Assembly: GCA_011391755.1 (NCBI GenBank)
Contig: JAABPZ010000007.1
Coordinates: forward strand, 1 to 8,392
Direction of reading: 5' to 3'
Source: Methanothrix sp.
Lineage (GTDB): Archaea > Halobacteriota > Methanosarcinia > Methanotrichales > Methanotrichaceae
DNA length: 8,392 bases
The translations under genes were made by a program, and so were the position numbers. The notes below the pieces were generated by a model. It saw nothing but the letters and a program-made list of their open reading frames with translations, was not told where the DNA came from and ran no database searches. How positions within the stretch are numbered: position 1 is the first letter of the stretch; each line of letters opens with the position of its first letter. This document shows positions 6,574-8,392 of this stretch, in pieces.

Positions 6574-6594
6574 AGATGACGACATCTTTTTTTT
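6574..6594 (+). terminator. Hairpin plus T8 tract with no gene upstream
   Basis: AGATG-ACGA-CATCT is followed by a run of eight T residues (6587-6594), with further T-runs to about 6625. It looks like an intrinsic terminator for plus-strand transcription, but no plus-strand gene ends nearby. It may end an unrecognised small RNA or read-through, or be chance. Confidence 0.3.
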
Positions 6595-6596
6595 GG

Positions 6597-6998
6597 ATAA
6601 TTGCTTTTTTACCTTTTTACTTTTATTACCAAAAGAGTTAAAAACCTTTTAATCAATGAACCTCAAGGTAGATCAAAATGGGCATGCAAACGGTTTCGGC
6701 TCTTGCTTTCAAGGATTTAGACCACCTCCATAGCAGAATTGGGCCACATATCGCCCATGCCTCGCCCCATCCGGTCTGCCTGACCACCTTGCACTTAGGC
6801 GTTTGAAGTATTTGGTTATCTGGTAGGCTAGCCATGGATATCGTACTGCCTTATGATTCGCGATCGTGTCTCTCAAATCAGACCCGCACCCACCGAAGGT
6901 TTAGGTCGTGCCATAACGGCCCATCCTGTTTATCAATATCATCCGCCTGCCAAAATGAATCAGCGTCTAATGTTATAGTTAATAGTATTTATCTTCAG
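6597..6998. other. Core of the transporter spacer; no confident gene
   Basis: The first 60 bp are very AT-rich with several T-runs; about 6660-6910 is noticeably richer in G+C. A 60-codon minus-strand frame (6653-6835) and a 108-codon plus-strand frame starting at 6834 exist. Neither looks like a protein family I know, and the latter runs through the promoter and leader of copy B. Minus-strand mini-ORFs of 17 codons (6717-6770) and 19 codons (TTG, 6653-6712) have good ribosome sites. Short inverted repeats GGTC-TGCCT-GACC (6773-6785) and GGGC...GCCC (6741-6756) are present. No tRNA, box C/D RNA or transposase was recognised. Confidence 0.35.
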
Positions 6999-7006
6999 TT
7001 ATATAC
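6999..7006 (+). promoter_or_regulatory. TATA box of DUF1646 copy B
   Basis: TTATATAC lies about 160 bp before the predicted start codon. Transcription from about 7029 would give a leader of about 130 nt, long enough for folded RNA control. An alternative element TATTTAT lies a little upstream, near 6986. Confidence 0.45.
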
Positions 7007-7093
7007 GGCGATAATGGGTGGAAAAATAGAGGGGCTTGCTAGTGTCCTGTGGATGAAAGCGAATCCGTCAGCAGCGACCGGCAGTACGATAAA

Positions 7094-7122
7094 GGACCTG
7101 ATGCCTATGCGGCATAGGGTCC
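7094..7122 (+). promoter_or_regulatory. Stable hairpin in the leader of DUF1646 copy B
   Basis: GGACC (7094-7098) pairs with GGTCC (7118-7122), and ATGCC (7101-7105) pairs with GGCAT (7111-7115). A 2x2 internal step TG/AG, readable as a U-G wobble plus a G-A mismatch, joins them, and the loop is TATGC. The result is a nearly continuous 12-step helix ending 27 nt before the ribosome site. Upstream, GTCCT (7044-7048) can compete for AGGAC (7093-7097), and GGAT/ATCC (7051-7054 and 7062-7065) can form another small stem. Confidence 0.45.
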
Positions 7123-7149
7123 TAAGTGTATCTAAAGATCATCGATATT

Positions 7150-7155
7150 GGAGGG
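7150..7155 (+). promoter_or_regulatory. Ribosome binding site that sets the copy B start
   Basis: GGAGGG lies 7 nt before TTG at 7163. A TTG at 7148 is in the same frame, but it overlaps this site and has no ribosome site of its own, so 7163 is the better start. Confidence 0.75.
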
Positions 7156-7162
7156 AATAATT

Positions 7163-8299
7163 TTGCAGTTTGACCCACTAGACCTTGGCTTATTTGCCAT
7201 TGTGTTAATTGTGCTCGTCGGACCGTTCATGGTCAAGAAGATAGAGCACAACCTTGAGGTATTTCTGTTCGTTATGGGAATATTGGCGGTAACTATATCC
7301 AGCTTCTACAACAAAGAGGCTTTAATAGCAGCTCTGGGCTACACAGAACACCAGGCGGAGCTTATCGGCTGGAACATGGAAATAATAATGGAGGCCATTG
7401 AGGAGCCGATCGTAAAAGGAATTGTCCCCGCGGTGCTGGTGGCCGGTCTTCTCTTCCATTATGGAAAATCTTTAGTCCAGAAGGCAATGAATTCCATCAC
7501 CAAAGTGGTTCCCGTTAAGATAATAGTATTCTTGATTGTGGCCATTTTGGGATTGTCTTCCAGCGTTATTACGGCCATCATCGCCTCTTTGCTCCTGGTA
7601 GAGCTCATGAACTGCATGCCCTTTGACCGGCAGACCAAGATCAACCTGGTCATCATCGCCTGCTTCTCTATTGGTCTAGGCGCAGTGCTCACGCCGGTAG
7701 GCGAGCCCTTATCCACCATTGCCATCACCAAGCTGCAGGGAGAGCCTTACAATGCGGGCTTCTTCTTCCTCTTCAACCAGCTAGCCGTATACATCATACC
7801 CGGTTGTCTGGCCATGGGCCTTCTCGCCATGTTCTTTACCGGCAAAGCCAAGGCTATGGAATGCAAAGTGAGTGAAGAAGAGGACGGCGGCCTGAGAGAT
7901 GTGGCCATCAGGGCGATTAAGGTCTATGTCTTCGTCATGGCGCTCCTGCTTTTGGGCGGCGGCATGAAGGTAGTAATAGACAAATACGTCCTCGGCATAT
8001 CTCCAGAGATTCTTTACTGGGTTAACATGGTCTCGGCCATTTTGGACAATGCTACGCTGACTGCGGCTGAGATAAGCCCGGCTATGAGCATGGTCCAGAT
8101 CCAGGCAGTTCTCATGGGCCTGCTTATCTCCGGAGGCATGCTCATCCCCGGCAACATTCCCAACATCATCTCCGCCGGAAAGATGGGCATCACCAGCAAG
8201 GAATGGGCCAAGCTGGGCGTTCCTCTGGGGCTCGTCCTGATGGCGATATACTTCGTGTGGATCTTCTACATACCTTTCCACATTGAGTTTCATTTCTAA
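7163..8299 (+). CDS. DUF1646 family predicted cation transporter (copy B)
   Basis: This is a paralogue of the minus-strand transporter, 378 residues from the preferred TTG start (383 if TTG at 7148 is used). It has the same order of hydrophobic segments. Family-like motifs are KGIVPAVLVAG (85-95), ITAIIASLLLVE (137-148), GLGAVLTPVGEPLST (171-185), SAILDNATLTAAEIS (291-305) and SGGMLIPGNIPNIISAG (323-339). Compared with copy A it carries about 23 extra, partly charged residues after helix 2 (about 48-72), lacks the PGGPG loop insertion, and ends with the histidine-containing tail PFHIEFHF. The acidic loop VSEEEDGG (236-243) is likely cytoplasmic. The products probably move Na+ or another cation across the cell membrane, perhaps as antiporters; substrate and direction are inference. 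Divergent orientation with long leaders on both genes suggests each is regulated separately. Confidence 0.85.
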   Translation: MQFDPLDLGLFAIVLIVLVGPFMVKKIEHNLEVFLFVMGILAVTISSFYNKEALIAALGYTEHQAELIGWNMEIIMEAIEEPIVKGIVPAVLVAGLLFHYGKSLVQKAMNSITKVVPVKIIVFLIVAILGLSSSVITAIIASLLLVELMNCMPFDRQTKINLVIIACFSIGLGAVLTPVGEPLSTIAITKLQGEPYNAGFFFLFNQLAVYIIPGCLAMGLLAMFFTGKAKAMECKVSEEEDGGLRDVAIRAIKVYVFVMALLLLGGGMKVVIDKYVLGISPEILYWVNMVSAILDNATLTAAEISPAMSMVQIQAVLMGLLISGGMLIPGNIPNIISAGKMGITSKEWAKLGVPLGLVLMAIYFVWIFYIPFHIEFHF

Positions 8300-8307
8300 T
8301 GACGATG

Positions 8308-8329
8308 AAGAGCTCATCGCTCTTTTTTT
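8308..8329 (+). terminator. Hairpin plus oligo-T terminator after DUF1646 copy B
   Basis: AAGAGC-TCATC-GCTCTT forms a 6-bp stem followed by five more T residues, starting 9 bp after the stop codon. The remaining bases to 8392 show no recognisable feature. Confidence 0.6.
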
Positions 8330-8392
8330 CTTAGTATTAGACCATTCCCCAGAATAAAATTGATACGTGCCAATGCTATTCGTAGGGCAGTT

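Noticed and set aside
6473..7043. The octamer TTGCTAGT shared by both transporter leaders (6473-6480 and 7036-7043)
   Set aside because: Both copies are on the plus strand, so they have opposite sense relative to their genes, and an 8-base repeat is expected by chance in a spacer this long.
7094..7122. A fluoride riboswitch match, suggested by the CUGAUG string in the copy B leader
   Set aside because: The stem that should precede UGAUG pairs downstream instead of upstream, and the rest of the crcB-type layout is missing.
6834..7160. A 108-codon plus-strand open frame in the transporter spacer
   Set aside because: It has no ribosome site, its translation is compositionally odd, and it runs through the TATA box, leader hairpin and ribosome site of copy B.
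1..8392. CRISPR arrays, insertion sequences, tRNA or rRNA genes
   Set aside because: Reading both strands I saw no regularly spaced repeats, transposase motifs, terminal repeats with target duplications, or tRNA-type TψC/anticodon arms.

Overview
The window looks like a chromosomal segment of a methanogenic archaeon, most plausibly the Methanosarcinales/Methanotrichales group (Methanothrix is my best guess, not proven). Four things point to archaea: TATA boxes about 25 bp before predicted transcription starts, oligo-T terminators, ribosome sites matching the archaeal GGAGGTGATC consensus, and the gene families present. These include a SelB-like factor without a working GTPase site and two DUF1646-type predicted cation transporters. 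Coding DNA is of balanced G+C and the spacers are AT-rich.

Region 1 (1-3498, minus strand) is a tightly packed tryptophan operon in the order trpD-trpF-trpE-trpG. trpG runs off the left edge. The genes overlap by 4, 13 and 4 bp, which suggests translational coupling. TrpE and TrpG together make anthranilate, TrpD adds the phosphoribosyl group and TrpF isomerises the product. trpC and trpBA are not in view and presumably lie beyond the left edge. The promoter at about 3550 carries an inverted repeat of TGTACA-like half-sites between the TATA box and the expected start, a good candidate for a tryptophan-responsive operator.

Region 2 (3499-5306) has a divergent plus-strand gene for a SelB-like protein (aSelBL family) of 319 residues. 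It keeps EF-Tu-like domains II and III but has a badly degraded G domain. Its leader contains a perfect 17-bp palindrome just before the start codon. An 81-residue two-helix membrane protein of unknown function follows.

Region 3 (5307-8392) is a divergent pair of paralogous DUF1646 family transporters (370 and about 378 residues) separated by about 740 bp. Both mRNA leaders contain notable secondary structure. One has three copies of a GGGAGAG/CTCTCCC element able to form two mutually exclusive helices. The other has a long near-perfect hairpin upstream of a strong ribosome site. Bacterial DUF1646 genes are known targets of a Na+ riboswitch class, so ion-responsive RNA control is a testable idea here, but I cannot match a known consensus by eye. 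The centre of this spacer holds a GC-richer stretch with no convincing long gene, though it has two very short ORFs with good ribosome sites.
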